Source: Leucobacter allii
GTDB lineage: Bacteria; Actinomycetota; Actinomycetes; Actinomycetales; Microbacteriaceae
Direction: 5' to 3'
Assembly: GCF_022919155.1 (NCBI RefSeq)
Contig: NZ_CP095045.1
Coordinates: 868,001-932,000, forward strand
Length of the DNA: 64,000 nt
The translations under genes were made by a program, and so were the position numbers. Under the pieces are notes generated by a model. It did not search any database. It was not told the DNA's origin and saw nothing but the letters and a program-made list of their open reading frames with translations. The stretch's first letter is position 1; each line of letters opens with the position of its first letter. Below, one piece after another: positions 8,960-18,375 of this stretch.

Positions 8960-10210
8960 ATGAGCAGATCCTGGGAGCCCGAGGAGGGCGAGCCCGAGCG
9001 GCGGCCGCCGCTCCGGCCGTGGCAGATCGCGCTCGTGTATCTCGCGATCGCCGTGATCCTCGCGGCGCTCGGTCTCGGCGGGATCTGGAGCGACCTCTCG
9101 CTGCTCCCGCAGCGGCCGGCGGGGTGGTGGATGCTCGCCACCGCGATCCCGGCCGCCGCGACGGTGCTCCTCAGGCGCCGCGCGCCGTGGATCGGACTCG
9201 CACTCGCCGTCGCCGTGGCAGTCGTCGACGTGCTCACCGTCGGCGGCCTCGTGCCGCTGCTCGCCGTCCTCGAACTGCTGCACGCCGGGATCCTGGTGCT
9301 GTCCCCGGCGCGACGCCGCATCGTACTGCGCGGCATCGTCGTCGTGACGATCGCGGGCGCGGTGCTCGCGCAGCTCGTCACGGGCGACCCGCGCGCGACG
9401 ATCCTCATCGGCCTGCAACTCGGCGCGCTGCTCGGCATGACCTACTGGTACGCGAACTCGGTGGCGCAGTCGACCGAGCTCGTCGCGCTGTACCGCGAAC
9501 GGGCGGCGGATCTCGCGCGGCTCGCGGCGCTCGACCGCTCGGCGGCCGTGAGCGCGGAGCGCGATCGCGTCGCCCGCGAGCTCCACGACGTCGTGGCCGG
9601 GCACGTGGCGGCCGTCGCGATCCGCGCCGAGGCGACGCTCAGCTCCGGCGATCCGGCCCAGCCGGGGCCCGCGGACGACCGGGCGGCGCTCCGCGCGGTG
9701 CGCGACTCCAGCCTGGCGGCGCATGCGGCGCTGCGCGACCTCATCGGCGTGCTCCGCGCCGATGCCGCGGAGCCGCCCCGCCCCTGTCCGGCTCCCGGGC
9801 GGGACCGTCTCCCCGAGCTCGTCGCCGAGGCGCGGCGCTCAGGCCTCGAGGTCGAATTCGCCGACGACGGCGCCGTCGCTCTCGAGACGGAGGCCGACGG
9901 CGCGCTCGGGCAGATCGTGCGGGAGGCGCTCGCCAATGCCGCGCGGCACGACGCCGGGGCGACGGCGCGGGTTCGGGTCGCGGCCTCCGAGCGAGCCGCG
10001 GACGGCGGGGAGCCGCGCCCCGGCGTCGGGGTCATGATCGCGACGCGGGGAGGCCGGCCGCTCCCGCACCCCGAGCTGCGGGGCTCGGGTCTCGGGCTCC
10101 GCCTGCTCGACGAACGGGTCCGGGCCCTCGGCGGCGACTTCGCGGCGGGACCCGACGGCGGCGGCTGGTCCGTTTCGGCGTGGCTGCCCGCGGCGGGGCC
10201 GAGGTCATGA
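8960..10210 (+). CDS. NarL-type sensor histidine kinase
   Basis: The roughly 416-aa product has an N-terminal membrane domain of four to five helices (residues about 20-160) and a short coiled segment. The HisKA_3 dimerisation domain carries phospho-acceptor His209 (RVARELHDVVAGHVAAV). The HATPase domain has an N-box (LGQIVREALANAARHD) and a G-box (GSGLGLRLLDERV). The ATG at 8960 has GGAGG only one base upstream, and an in-frame TTG at 8948 lacks a site, so the start is uncertain. The stop overlaps the response regulator start in ATGA. No extracellular sensor domain is evident, so the cue is probably membrane-related. Confidence 0.9.
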   Translation: MSRSWEPEEGEPERRPPLRPWQIALVYLAIAVILAALGLGGIWSDLSLLPQRPAGWWMLATAIPAAATVLLRRRAPWIGLALAVAVAVVDVLTVGGLVPLLAVLELLHAGILVLSPARRRIVLRGIVVVTIAGAVLAQLVTGDPRATILIGLQLGALLGMTYWYANSVAQSTELVALYRERAADLARLAALDRSAAVSAERDRVARELHDVVAGHVAAVAIRAEATLSSGDPAQPGPADDRAALRAVRDSSLAAHAALRDLIGVLRADAAEPPRPCPAPGRDRLPELVAEARRSGLEVEFADDGAVALETEADGALGQIVREALANAARHDAGATARVRVAASERAADGGEPRPGVGVMIATRGGRPLPHPELRGSGLGLRLLDERVRALGGDFAAGPDGGGWSVSAWLPAAGPRS

Positions 10211-10893
10211 GCGGCGCGGAGCGGACGAGCCCTCGCGTGCTCATCGCGGACGATCACGCCATGATCCGCGAAGGGCTGCGCATGATCCTGGAGCGGCAGG
10301 GCATCGAGGTGGTCGGCGAGGCCGCCGACGGGGCGGCTGCCGAGGGCAACGCGCGGGCGCTGCGCCCGGACGTCGTGCTCATGGACTTGCGGATGCCCGG
10401 CACGGACGGCATCGCGGCGACCCGCCGGATCGTCGACGAGGGGATCGCGGCCGTCCTCGCGCTCACGAGCTTCGACGAGGACGAGCTCGTCTTCGCCGCG
10501 ATCCGCGCGGGCGCCGCGGGTTTCCTGCTCAAGACGACCGAGGCGGCCCCGCTCGCCGAGGCCGTCCGCCGCGTCGCCGCGGGGGAGGGGGTGCTCGATC
10601 CCCGCGTGACCCGGCGCGCGCTCGCGGCGCTCGCCGACGCCGTCCCCGACCCCGCGTCGACGGTCGCCGCGCCCGCCCCTCCGGGGCTCGAGGCGCTTAC
10701 CGAACGCGAGCGGCAGGTGCTGGCGGGCCTCGCCGAGGGCGGATCGAACGCGCGGATCGCAGCCGCCCTCGGCATCTCGGTGCCGACGGTGAAGACGCAC
10801 GTCTCGAGCATCCTCGTGAAGCTGGGGGCCGAGAGCCGCACGCACGCCGTGGCGCTGCTGCGCCCGGTCGGGGGCGCGGCCCGCCTCCCGTAG
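10207..10893 (+). CDS. NarL/LuxR-family response regulator
   Basis: The 228-aa product has a receiver domain with acidic pocket ADDH near residue 15, phospho-Asp60 in LMDLRMPG, and a Lys in FLLKTTEAAPL. A C-terminal LuxR helix-turn-helix reads LTERERQVLAGLAEGGSN..IAAALGISVPTVKTHV. It is translationally coupled to its kinase by a 4-bp overlap. Targets are unknown; the flanking Sap-like protein and the ABC importer at 10949 are the closest candidates. Confidence 0.95.
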   Translation: MSGAERTSPRVLIADDHAMIREGLRMILERQGIEVVGEAADGAAAEGNARALRPDVVLMDLRMPGTDGIAATRRIVDEGIAAVLALTSFDEDELVFAAIRAGAAGFLLKTTEAAPLAEAVRRVAAGEGVLDPRVTRRALAALADAVPDPASTVAAPAPPGLEALTERERQVLAGLAEGGSNARIAAALGISVPTVKTHVSSILVKLGAESRTHAVALLRPVGGAARLP

Positions 10894-10948
10894 GATAGGA
10901 GGGTTGCGCCGGCGGGATCCACGTCGGCTCCGCCGTGAAAGGATCGCC

Positions 10949-11965
10949 GTGACCAGTCGTCTCCTCCGTTCCCTCGCCGCCTCAGCGGCCGCGACCGCCG
11001 CGCTCGCCCTCGGCCTCGCCGGATGCGCCGCGCCGTCGGCCGACTCCGATTCCGGCTCCGCCGCAGGGGCGTCCGCCGGTGAGGCCTTCCGCATGGGCAC
11101 GCAGCCCTGGCTCGGCTACGGGCAGTGGTACGTCGCGGACGAGCAGGGCTTCTTCGAGGATCGCGGCGTCGACGTCGAGCTGTCCAGCTTCAACGCCGAC
11201 GCGGACGTCAATGCGGCGCTCGCCGCCGGGCGTCTGGACATGGCGAACGTCGGCGCGCAGGCGGCACTCCAGTTCATCGAGGAGGGGGTCGACGTGTCGA
11301 TCGTCCTCATGCTCGACTCCGCGACGACCGCCGACGCGATCCTCAGCGGCGCGGGCGTCGAGGAGGTGGCCGATCTCGCGGGCAAGTCCGTCGCGTTCGA
11401 GCGCGGCGCGACGAGCGAGATCCTGCTCGCCGAGGCCCTCGAGGAGGCGGGGCTCTCCTTCGACGACATCGAGGTCGTCGAGGCCTCCGCCGACAAGGTC
11501 GCGCCCATGCTGCTCGCGGGGCGGGTCGACGCGGGCGTCACCTACGAGCCCTATGTCAGCGAGGCGCTCGGCGCCGACGCCGGGGTGAGCGCCGTCGCCA
11601 CGGCCGGCGAGTACCCCGGACTCATCACCGACGTCCTCGTCGTGCGCAACGACGTGCTCGACGAGCGCCCCGACGAGGTGAGCGAGGTGCTCGCCGCCTG
11701 GGACGACGCGGTGGCGTTCACCGAGTCCGACACCGAGACCGCGCGCGGCATCATCGCCGCCGGCGTCGGTTCCGACGTGGCCGACCTCGAGACGGCCTTC
11801 GACGGCGTCCACTACTACACGCTCGCCGAGAACCGCGACGAGCTCACCGGCGCCTACGCCGAGGAGACGCTGCCCGCGCTCGCGGCCGTCGCCGAGCGGA
11901 TCGGCCTGATCTCGGGCGATGTCGACGCGAGCACGGCGATCCGCACCGAGTTCCTGGGGGAGTAG
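10949..11965 (+). CDS. NitT/TauT-type ABC importer, substrate-binding lipoprotein
   Basis: The 338-aa product starts at a GTG preceded by GAAAGGA. Its N-terminus is a lipoprotein signal with lipobox LAGC. The mature part is an NMT1/SsuA-like periplasmic binding fold (RMGTQPWLGYGQWYVADEQG, ..LAAGRLDMANVG.., LLAGRVDAGVTYEPYV). The family binds sulfonates, taurine, nitrate or pyrimidine precursors. The ligand cannot be fixed from sequence. It is the first gene of a three-gene importer operon. Confidence 0.88.
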   Translation: MTSRLLRSLAASAAATAALALGLAGCAAPSADSDSGSAAGASAGEAFRMGTQPWLGYGQWYVADEQGFFEDRGVDVELSSFNADADVNAALAAGRLDMANVGAQAALQFIEEGVDVSIVLMLDSATTADAILSGAGVEEVADLAGKSVAFERGATSEILLAEALEEAGLSFDDIEVVEASADKVAPMLLAGRVDAGVTYEPYVSEALGADAGVSAVATAGEYPGLITDVLVVRNDVLDERPDEVSEVLAAWDDAVAFTESDTETARGIIAAGVGSDVADLETAFDGVHYYTLAENRDELTGAYAEETLPALAAVAERIGLISGDVDASTAIRTEFLGE

Positions 11966-11971
11966 CACCGC

Positions 11972-12751
11972 ATGCGCATCGGGCGCCCCATCGGCAGAGC
12001 CGCGTACCTGACGACCGCCGTCGCAGCCTTCGTCGTGCTCATCGGCGCCTGGTGGCTCGTCACGGCGCTCGGCGTCGTCGATCCGATGTTCCTGCCCGGC
12101 CCCGGCGAGGTGCTCGGTGCGCTCGGCGCGCAGGCGGCGAACGGCGAGCTCTGGGCCGACATCGGGGTGAGCGCCTTCCGGATCCTCGTGGGGTTCGCGC
12201 TCGCGACCGTGATGGCCGTGCCCATCGGGACGCTCATGGGCGTCAACGCCCGCGTCGAGGCGGCCCTCGAGCCGCTCATGGACTTCATCAGGTACATGCC
12301 GGTCGTGGCGTTCGTGCCGCTGACGATCGTGTGGGTCGGGATCGAGGAGAGCCAGAAGTTCCTCATCATCTGGATGGGCACCTTCTTCCAGCAGGTCCTC
12401 ATGGTCGCCGACGCCGTGCGGCGCACCCCGCGCACGCTCGTGAGCCTCGGGGAGACGCTCGGGCTCGGCTGGTTCGCACTGCTCACCCGCATCGTGGTGC
12501 CCTCGGCGATGCCGCGCATCTGGGACGCTCTGCGCATCACGCTCGGCTGGGCGTGGACCTGGCTCGTGGTCGCGGAGCTCGTCGCGGCGTCGAGCGGCAT
12601 GGGCTTCCGCATCACGGTCGCGCAGCGCTTCTTCGAGACGGAGCTCATCATCGGCTACGTCCTCGTGCTCGGCGTGCTCGGCCTGATCCTCGACCAGCTC
12701 ATGCGCGGTGCGGGGCGCCGTCTGTTCGCCTATCAGGAGGGTCGCGCATGA
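11972..12751 (+). CDS. NitT/TauT-type ABC importer permease
   Basis: The 259-aa BPD-type permease has about six TM segments. The EAA-like loop that contacts the ATPase is ..LGETLGLGWFALLTRIVVPSAMP.., and the C-terminus is the usual SsuC-like ..GLILDQLMRGAGRRLF. It starts 6 bp after the SBP stop and overlaps the ATPase start by 4 bp (ATGA), so the three subunits are made together. Confidence 0.9.
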   Translation: MRIGRPIGRAAYLTTAVAAFVVLIGAWWLVTALGVVDPMFLPGPGEVLGALGAQAANGELWADIGVSAFRILVGFALATVMAVPIGTLMGVNARVEAALEPLMDFIRYMPVVAFVPLTIVWVGIEESQKFLIIWMGTFFQQVLMVADAVRRTPRTLVSLGETLGLGWFALLTRIVVPSAMPRIWDALRITLGWAWTWLVVAELVAASSGMGFRITVAQRFFETELIIGYVLVLGVLGLILDQLMRGAGRRLFAYQEGRA

Positions 12752-13521
12752 TCGACGAGACCACCTCCGCGGAGCCGAAGCTGCGCGTCGCGGGGATCGT
12801 GAAGCGGTTCGGCGCCGTCACGGCGCTCGAGGGCGTCGACCTCGCCGTCGCGGAGAACGAGTTCGTCTCGATCGTCGGCGCCTCCGGGTGCGGCAAGTCG
12901 ACGCTGCTCTCCCTCATCGCCGGACTCGAACCGCCCACCGCCGGAACGCTCGAGGTCGACGGCCGGGCGATCACCGGGCCGGGGCGGGACCGCGGCGTCG
13001 TATTCCAGCACGCGACGCTCATGCCGTGGCTGAGCGTGCAGCGCAACGTCGAGTTCGCACTGCGCGGCGAAGCCGGTCTCACGCGTGCCGAGCGGGCCGA
13101 GCGGGCCAGGGAGTTCCTCAGCCTCGTCGGCCTTGCAGGTTTCGAGGAGGCCTTCCCTGCGCAGCTCTCCGGGGGCATGCAGCAGCGGGTGGCGCTCGCG
13201 CGCTCCCTGAGCTATGGCCCAGACATCCTCCTCATGGACGAGCCGTTCGGAGCCCTCGACGCGCTCACACGACGCACCATGCAGGAGCTCCTCCTCGAGG
13301 TCTGGGAACGCCATCGGCTCACCGTGCTCCTCGTCACCCACGACATCGGCGAGGCCGTTGTGACGAGCGATCGGGTCGTCGTGATGAGCCCGCGTCCCGG
13401 GCGCGTGCAGCGGATCGTGGACGTGCCGATCCCGCGACCGCGCACGCTCGCGTCGGAGCGCACCGCGGAGTTCCAGGGGCTCGAGGACGGGATCCTGGAT
13501 CTCATCCACGGCGCCGCCTGA
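12748..13521 (+). CDS. NitT/TauT-type ABC importer ATPase
   Basis: The 257-aa product has Walker A GASGCGKST, Q-loop VFQHATLMPW, signature LSGGMQQR, Walker B ILLMDEPFGALD and H-loop LLVTHDIGEAV. It belongs to the SsuB/TauB/NrtD group. An AGGAGGG ribosome site lies within the end of the permease gene. Its likely partners are the two preceding genes. Confidence 0.93.
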   Translation: MIDETTSAEPKLRVAGIVKRFGAVTALEGVDLAVAENEFVSIVGASGCGKSTLLSLIAGLEPPTAGTLEVDGRAITGPGRDRGVVFQHATLMPWLSVQRNVEFALRGEAGLTRAERAERAREFLSLVGLAGFEEAFPAQLSGGMQQRVALARSLSYGPDILLMDEPFGALDALTRRTMQELLLEVWERHRLTVLLVTHDIGEAVVTSDRVVVMSPRPGRVQRIVDVPIPRPRTLASERTAEFQGLEDGILDLIHGAA

Positions 13522-13546
13522 GCCGCGCAGAGTAAGCTTTCCGTCG

Positions 13547-15349
13547 ATGAGATCCATTGTGACCGCGACGATCGCCGCGATCGAGGCCGTCGCCGTCGCG
13601 CTCGCCGGCCTCGTCGTCGTCGCCGTCCCCGCCGTGCTGCTCTGGGCGGTGACGTTCCGGCTGTCCGCGGAGCCGAGCGCCGTCGCCGCGGCGGTTGGGG
13701 GGATCTGGCTCCTCGCGCACGGCGTGCCGCTCGCCTTCTCGCTCAGCGCCGAGGCGATGCTCGGCTGGGGCTTCGCCGCCGAGGAGCTGAGTTTCACGGT
13801 CACCCTCATGCCGCTCGGAATCACCCTGCTCACGGCCGCGCTCGCGGGACGCGCGGGGTGGCGCTTCGGGCGTCGGGGCGGCACCGGCGCCGCGGGCGTG
13901 CTCGGCGGTACGATCGGCTTCGGTGCCGTCGCGTTCGCCGTCGCACTGCTGGCCGCCCCGCTGCTCGGCGCGCCGGCGTGGGCGGCGACGCTCATGCCTG
14001 CAGCGGCATACGCACTCGTGGCGGGCGCCGCCTTCGTGCTCCGCGCGGCACGTGACGCGCATCCCTGGTGGGCGGCGAGCCTCCGTGCGCTGCAGCGCGG
14101 TCTCGAGTGGGTCGGCGTGCGGGGCGTCGCCGCCCTCCCCGCTCGCGCGGCCGAGACCCTGCGGATCGCGACCGCGGGACTCGCGGCGGCCGTCGGGCTC
14201 GCCGCGATCGCCACCGCCGTCGCGTGCGTGGCGGGCTACGGCGAGGTCATCGCGCTCACGCAGAGTCTCCAGCTCGACCCGCTCGGCTCCGTGCTGGTGT
14301 TCCTCGCCCAGCTCGCCCTGCTGCCCGTCGCCGTGACCTGGGCGCTCGCGTGGCTGAGCGGCGCGGGCTTCGCGATCGGCGCGGGGAGCTCGGTGAGTCC
14401 CTTCGAGACCCTGCTCGGCCCCCTGCCGGCGCTGCCCCTGTTCGGCGCGGTGCCCGACGGCTGGGGGGCCTGGGGCGCGATCGCGCCCGCGCTGCTCGTC
14501 GTCGCCGGCATCGGCGTCGCTCTGCTCTTCGCCCGGCGCGACGAACTGCGGCGCGCGAGCTGGCCCGTCGCGCTCGCGATGCCGGTCGTCGCCGCCCTGC
14601 TCGCGGGGCTCGGGGTCGCGGGGATCTCGGCGCTCGCCTCGGGCGCGCTCGGCCCCGACCGGCTCCAGTCCGCCGGTGCGTCCCCCTGGCTCGCGGGCGG
14701 GCTCGCCGCCGCCGAGCTCGGCGTCGGGCTGCTGCTCGGCGCGGCGGCCGGGCGTGCCGACCTCTCCCGCGTGCGGGAGGCGCTGCCCGCCGCGCTGCCC
14801 GGGACGGAGGCGCTGCAGCGGCTCGCGGGCGCCCGCGCGCGAGGCGGTCCGGACGCCGAGGCGACGGTCGACCTCTCGGATCTGGTGGGGCGCGCGGAGA
14901 CGGTCGGCCGCCCCGATCCCGCGGATCCCCGGGCATCCGGTCGCGGCGGCGACGCGGTCGCGGTCGCCGTCGCCACGACGGAGGCCGAGCCGGCCGATCC
15001 CGACTCGGAGCCGGCGGTCGGCGAGATCGCGGCCGGCGAGTTCGGCGCGGAAGCGTTCGACACGAGCACGATCGACACGAGCACGATCGGCACGGAGTCG
15101 ATCGACACCGCGGCGATCGGCACGGAGTCGATCGACACCGAGGCGTTCGACACCGAGGCGTTCGACGTCGAAGCGGCCGAGGCGGCGGACGCCGAGACCG
15201 ACGGGACCGCTGACGCCGAGGAGGCCGAGACGGCGGAGATCCTCCGCGCCTACGCCTGGGACAGCGCCGTTCGCCCCGAGGGCGAGACGGAGGCGCCCGA
15301 GGAGCGGCGCGCGCGCCGCGGTTGGCGGTTCCCGCCGCGCGGGCGCTAA
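13547..15349 (+). CDS. DUF6350-family polytopic membrane protein with pentapeptide-like tail
   Basis: The 600-aa protein has roughly ten hydrophobic segments over residues 1-420 and an acidic soluble tail. It resembles the actinobacterial DUF6350 proteins usually found next to purN; function is unknown. Around residues 504-543 the tail consists of eight five-residue repeats with Ile or Phe at each first position (FDTST, IDTST, IGTES, IDTAA, IGTES, IDTEA, FDTEA, FDVEA). This is a phasing like short pentapeptide-repeat coils, though without the A(D/N)LxX consensus. Here purN is 7 kb away, separated by thiamine and methionine transport genes, which points to insertion into an ancestral block. 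Confidence 0.75.
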   Translation: MRSIVTATIAAIEAVAVALAGLVVVAVPAVLLWAVTFRLSAEPSAVAAAVGGIWLLAHGVPLAFSLSAEAMLGWGFAAEELSFTVTLMPLGITLLTAALAGRAGWRFGRRGGTGAAGVLGGTIGFGAVAFAVALLAAPLLGAPAWAATLMPAAAYALVAGAAFVLRAARDAHPWWAASLRALQRGLEWVGVRGVAALPARAAETLRIATAGLAAAVGLAAIATAVACVAGYGEVIALTQSLQLDPLGSVLVFLAQLALLPVAVTWALAWLSGAGFAIGAGSSVSPFETLLGPLPALPLFGAVPDGWGAWGAIAPALLVVAGIGVALLFARRDELRRASWPVALAMPVVAALLAGLGVAGISALASGALGPDRLQSAGASPWLAGGLAAAELGVGLLLGAAAGRADLSRVREALPAALPGTEALQRLAGARARGGPDAEATVDLSDLVGRAETVGRPDPADPRASGRGGDAVAVAVATTEAEPADPDSEPAVGEIAAGEFGAEAFDTSTIDTSTIGTESIDTAAIGTESIDTEAFDTEAFDVEAAEAADAETDGTADAEEAETAEILRAYAWDSAVRPEGETEAPEERRARRGWRFPPRGR

Positions 15350-15361
15350 GCTGGCGGGGCA

Positions 15362-15452
15362 ATCCACGGGAGTCCCGACGCGCGGGGCTGAGAGGGAGCA
15401 CGCGAGCTCCGACCGTTCAACCTGATCTGGTTCATGCCAGCGGAGGAAGGAA
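15362..15452 (+). promoter_or_regulatory. TPP (THI-box) riboswitch
   Basis: The leader contains the conserved core of the thiamine pyrophosphate aptamer in order: CACGGGAGTCC, GGGGCTGAGAGG (CTGAGA at 15388-15393), TCAACCTGATCTGG, and ATGCCAGCGGAGGAAGG. The GGAGGAAGG at the 3' edge is also the ribosome site of thiB, so ligand binding probably blocks translation initiation. This supports thiamine as the substrate of the following importer. Confidence 0.95.
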
Positions 15453-15458
15453 GCCTCG

Positions 15459-16565
15459 ATGTTGCCTGCACGCACGCTCCTGAAGTCCCGTCGATCCCGC
15501 ATCGCCGCCACGCTCGTCGCCCTCGCCCTCGGAGCATCGCTCGCGGGCTGCGCCGGCGATGATGACGCGGCGAGCGGCGAGACCGTGACGCTCGTCGTCC
15601 ACGACTCGTTCCCGAACGAGGAGTTCGCGGCCGCCGCGAGCGCCGCGACCGGCTACGACGTCCAGGTCGTCTCGGCGGGGGACGGCGGGGAGCTCACCAA
15701 CAAGCTCGTGCTCACCCAGGGCGCGCCGATCGCCGACGCCTTCTTCGGAGTCGACACGATCTTCGCCTCGCGCCTCGTGGAGCACGACGTCGTCGCGCCG
15801 TACGCGCCGGAGGGGCTCCCGGAGAGCGCGGCCCGCTTCGCCGCGGCGGAGGACGCCGATGCCGGTGCACAGGCGATCGCCGAGACGGGTCTCGTGCCCG
15901 TCGATCACGGTGCGACCTGCGTGAACATCGATCCGTCGTGGTTCGCCGAGGCCGGGATGCCCGAGCCGGAGAGCTACGAGGATCTCGCCGATCCCGAGTA
16001 CGCCGCCCTCACGGTGCTCCTCGACCCGACCGCGTCCTCCACCGGGGCCTCCTTCCTCGTCGGCACGGTCGCCGCGTTCGGCGAGGCGGGCTTCGCCGAC
16101 TACTGGCAGCGGCTCGTCGACGGCGGGGCGCGCATCGAGCAGGGCTGGAGCGACGCCTACTACGGCCGGTTCACGCAGGGCGGGGAGGGCGGCACGCTGC
16201 CGATCGTCGTCTCCTACGCCTCCTCGCCCGCCTTCACCGTCGATGCCGAGGGCGAGTCGAGCAGCACCCGAGCGCTGCTCGACACCTGCACGCGGCAGGT
16301 CGAGTACGCCGGCGTCCTCGCCGGCGCCGCGAACGAGGCGGGCGCCCGCGCCGTCGTCGACTACCTGGTGTCCGAGGAGTTCCAGCGCACCATCCCCGAC
16401 GCGATGTACATGACGCCGGTCGATGACGCGGTGGAGCTCCCCGCGGCCTGGACCGAGTTCGCGCCCGAGCCCGAGGCGGACCGCACCCACGACCTCTCGC
16501 CGAGCGCCATCGAGGCGGGCCGCGAGGGCTGGCTGCGAACGCTGAGCGAGCGGATCGGGCTCTAG
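15459..16565 (+). CDS. thiB: Thiamine ABC importer substrate-binding lipoprotein
   Basis: The 368-aa product has a long basic N-terminus, a hydrophobic stretch and lipobox LAGC (near residue 29). The mature part matches ThiB/TbpA family SBPs (TLVVHDSFPNEEF, DAFFGVDTIF, ..DPTASSTGASFL, AMYMTPVDDAVELP). It sits directly behind the TPP riboswitch and 4 bp ahead of the permease gene. It delivers thiamine or its phosphates to ThiP. Confidence 0.92.
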   Translation: MLPARTLLKSRRSRIAATLVALALGASLAGCAGDDDAASGETVTLVVHDSFPNEEFAAAASAATGYDVQVVSAGDGGELTNKLVLTQGAPIADAFFGVDTIFASRLVEHDVVAPYAPEGLPESAARFAAAEDADAGAQAIAETGLVPVDHGATCVNIDPSWFAEAGMPEPESYEDLADPEYAALTVLLDPTASSTGASFLVGTVAAFGEAGFADYWQRLVDGGARIEQGWSDAYYGRFTQGGEGGTLPIVVSYASSPAFTVDAEGESSSTRALLDTCTRQVEYAGVLAGAANEAGARAVVDYLVSEEFQRTIPDAMYMTPVDDAVELPAAWTEFAPEPEADRTHDLSPSAIEAGREGWLRTLSERIGL

Positions 16566-16569
16566 TCCG

Positions 16570-18375
16570 GTGCGCCGGAGCGCGTGGGGCGTCGCGGGCT
16601 GGACGCTCGCCGCAGCGCTGCCCCTCGCGTTCCTCGCGCTGTTCTTCCTGTGGCCGGTGCTCGCGCTCGTGGCGACGGGCTTCGTCTCCGATGGCGACGG
16701 AGGCCCGCGCCTCGACGCGAGCGGGCTCCCCGAGGTCTTCGGGTCCGCGCGCACCGGGAGGGTCATCGCCCAGACGCTCGCGCAGGCCGGGCTCGCCACG
16801 GTCGTCTCGGTGCTGCTCGGGCTCCCGGCGGCGTACGCGCTCTACCGCCTGGACTTCCCCGGCCGGACGCTGCTGCGCGGGATCCTCACGGTGCCCTTCG
16901 TGCTGCCGACCGTCGTCGTCGGCGTCGCATTCTCGGCGCTCGTGGGGCCGGGGGGTCCGCTGGCGTGGCTCGGCTGGGATCGGAGCCTCGCCGCCATCGT
17001 CGCCGCCCTCGCGTTCTTCAACGTCCCGCTCGTGGCGCGCACCGTCGGCGGGTTCTGGGAGCGGATCGACGACAGCGGGGAGCGGGCCGCCCGGATCCTC
17101 GGAGCCGGCCACGTCCGCGCCTGGCTGACCGTCACGCTGCCGGCGCTCGCGCCGGCCCTCGCCTCCGCGGCGGCCCTCGTCTTCCTGTTCTGCGCGACAT
17201 CATTCGGCGTCGTGCTGATCCTCGGGGGGCGGGCCTTCGCGAACGTCGAGACCGAGATCTACCGGCTGACAGTGCAGTTCCTCGACCTCCGCGGCGCGGC
17301 CGTGCTCTCGCTCGCCCAGTTCGCGATCGTCGGCGCGGCGCTCCTCGTCTCGGCCCGGCTCCGACGCTCGGGGGAGCGGGCCGTCGAGCTCCGCGACGCC
17401 GCGCCCCGCGCCAAGCGCCCGGGCGCCGCCGATCTGCCGGCGCTGCTCGTCTTCGGCCTCACCGTGCTCCTGCTGCACGCGCTGCCGATCCTCGCGCTCG
17501 TACTGCGCTCGCTGCGCGATGCCTCCGGCGGCTTCTCGCTGGCCAACTACGCGGCGCTCGCCGAGCCCCCGGTCGGGCTGCCGCTCGACGCGCCCGTGCT
17601 GACGGCGATCGGGCTCTCCGTCCGGATCGCCGCGGTCGCCGCGATCCTCGCGATGGCGCTGGGGATCCTCATCGCATTCGTGCTCTCGCGCCGACCGGCC
17701 TCGCGCGTGCTCAGGAGGAGCCAGGAGCTCTTCGACGGCCTGGTGATGCTTCCGCTCGGGGTGTCGGCCGTGACGCTCGGCTTCGGACTGCTGCTCACGA
17801 TGCACCGTCCCCTGGGCATCGGGCTGGATCTGCGCACCTCGGCCGCGCTCATCCCCATCGCGCAGGCCCTCGTCGCGCTCCCGCTCGTCGTCCGGATCCT
17901 CCTCCCCGTGCTGCGCGGCATCGACGAGCGGCTGCGCTTCGCGGCCGCCACGCTCGGCGCGGCGCCCGGCACCGTGCTCGCCACGATCGACCTGCCGATG
18001 CTCGGTCGATCCGCCGGCCTCGCGCTCGGCTTCGCCTTCGCCGCATCGCTCGGCGAGTTCGGCGCGACGTCCTTCCTCGTGCGGCCGGGGGAGCAGACAC
18101 TGCCCGTCGCCATCGCCGAGCTCGTCGGGCACCCGGCACCGGGCAGCTACGGCGCCGGGCTCGCTGCGGCCGTCGTGCTCGGCGCGCTCACCGCCGCCGT
18201 CATGCTGCTCGCCGAGCGGCTGCGGTTCGGCGGGCGGCTGCGGCTCGGCGGGCGGGGGAGATCTCGGGGCCGGGGAGCCGGGCCGATCGGAGGCGGACGC
18301 TCGGGGGCCGGCATCGGGTCGCCGGGGCGCATCGCGGGGGACGCGCCGCGGCGGGAGGAGATCGCGTGGGTGTGA
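16570..18375 (+). CDS. thiP: Thiamine ABC importer permease (two fused permease halves)
   Basis: The 601-aa product starts at GTG. Two BPD_transp_1 halves are joined, as in ThiP, each with about six TM helices and a cytoplasmic EAA loop (..RAARILGAGHVRAWLTVTLP.. and ..RFAAATLGAAPGTVLATIDLP..). The C-terminal 40 residues are Gly/Arg-rich. It follows thiB closely and overlaps the kinase gene. No ThiQ-type ATPase gene follows, so the ATPase must come from elsewhere in the genome. Confidence 0.9.
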   Translation: MRRSAWGVAGWTLAAALPLAFLALFFLWPVLALVATGFVSDGDGGPRLDASGLPEVFGSARTGRVIAQTLAQAGLATVVSVLLGLPAAYALYRLDFPGRTLLRGILTVPFVLPTVVVGVAFSALVGPGGPLAWLGWDRSLAAIVAALAFFNVPLVARTVGGFWERIDDSGERAARILGAGHVRAWLTVTLPALAPALASAAALVFLFCATSFGVVLILGGRAFANVETEIYRLTVQFLDLRGAAVLSLAQFAIVGAALLVSARLRRSGERAVELRDAAPRAKRPGAADLPALLVFGLTVLLLHALPILALVLRSLRDASGGFSLANYAALAEPPVGLPLDAPVLTAIGLSVRIAAVAAILAMALGILIAFVLSRRPASRVLRRSQELFDGLVMLPLGVSAVTLGFGLLLTMHRPLGIGLDLRTSAALIPIAQALVALPLVVRILLPVLRGIDERLRFAAATLGAAPGTVLATIDLPMLGRSAGLALGFAFAASLGEFGATSFLVRPGEQTLPVAIAELVGHPAPGSYGAGLAAAVVLGALTAAVMLLAERLRFGGRLRLGGRGRSRGRGAGPIGGGRSGAGIGSPGRIAGDAPRREEIAWV

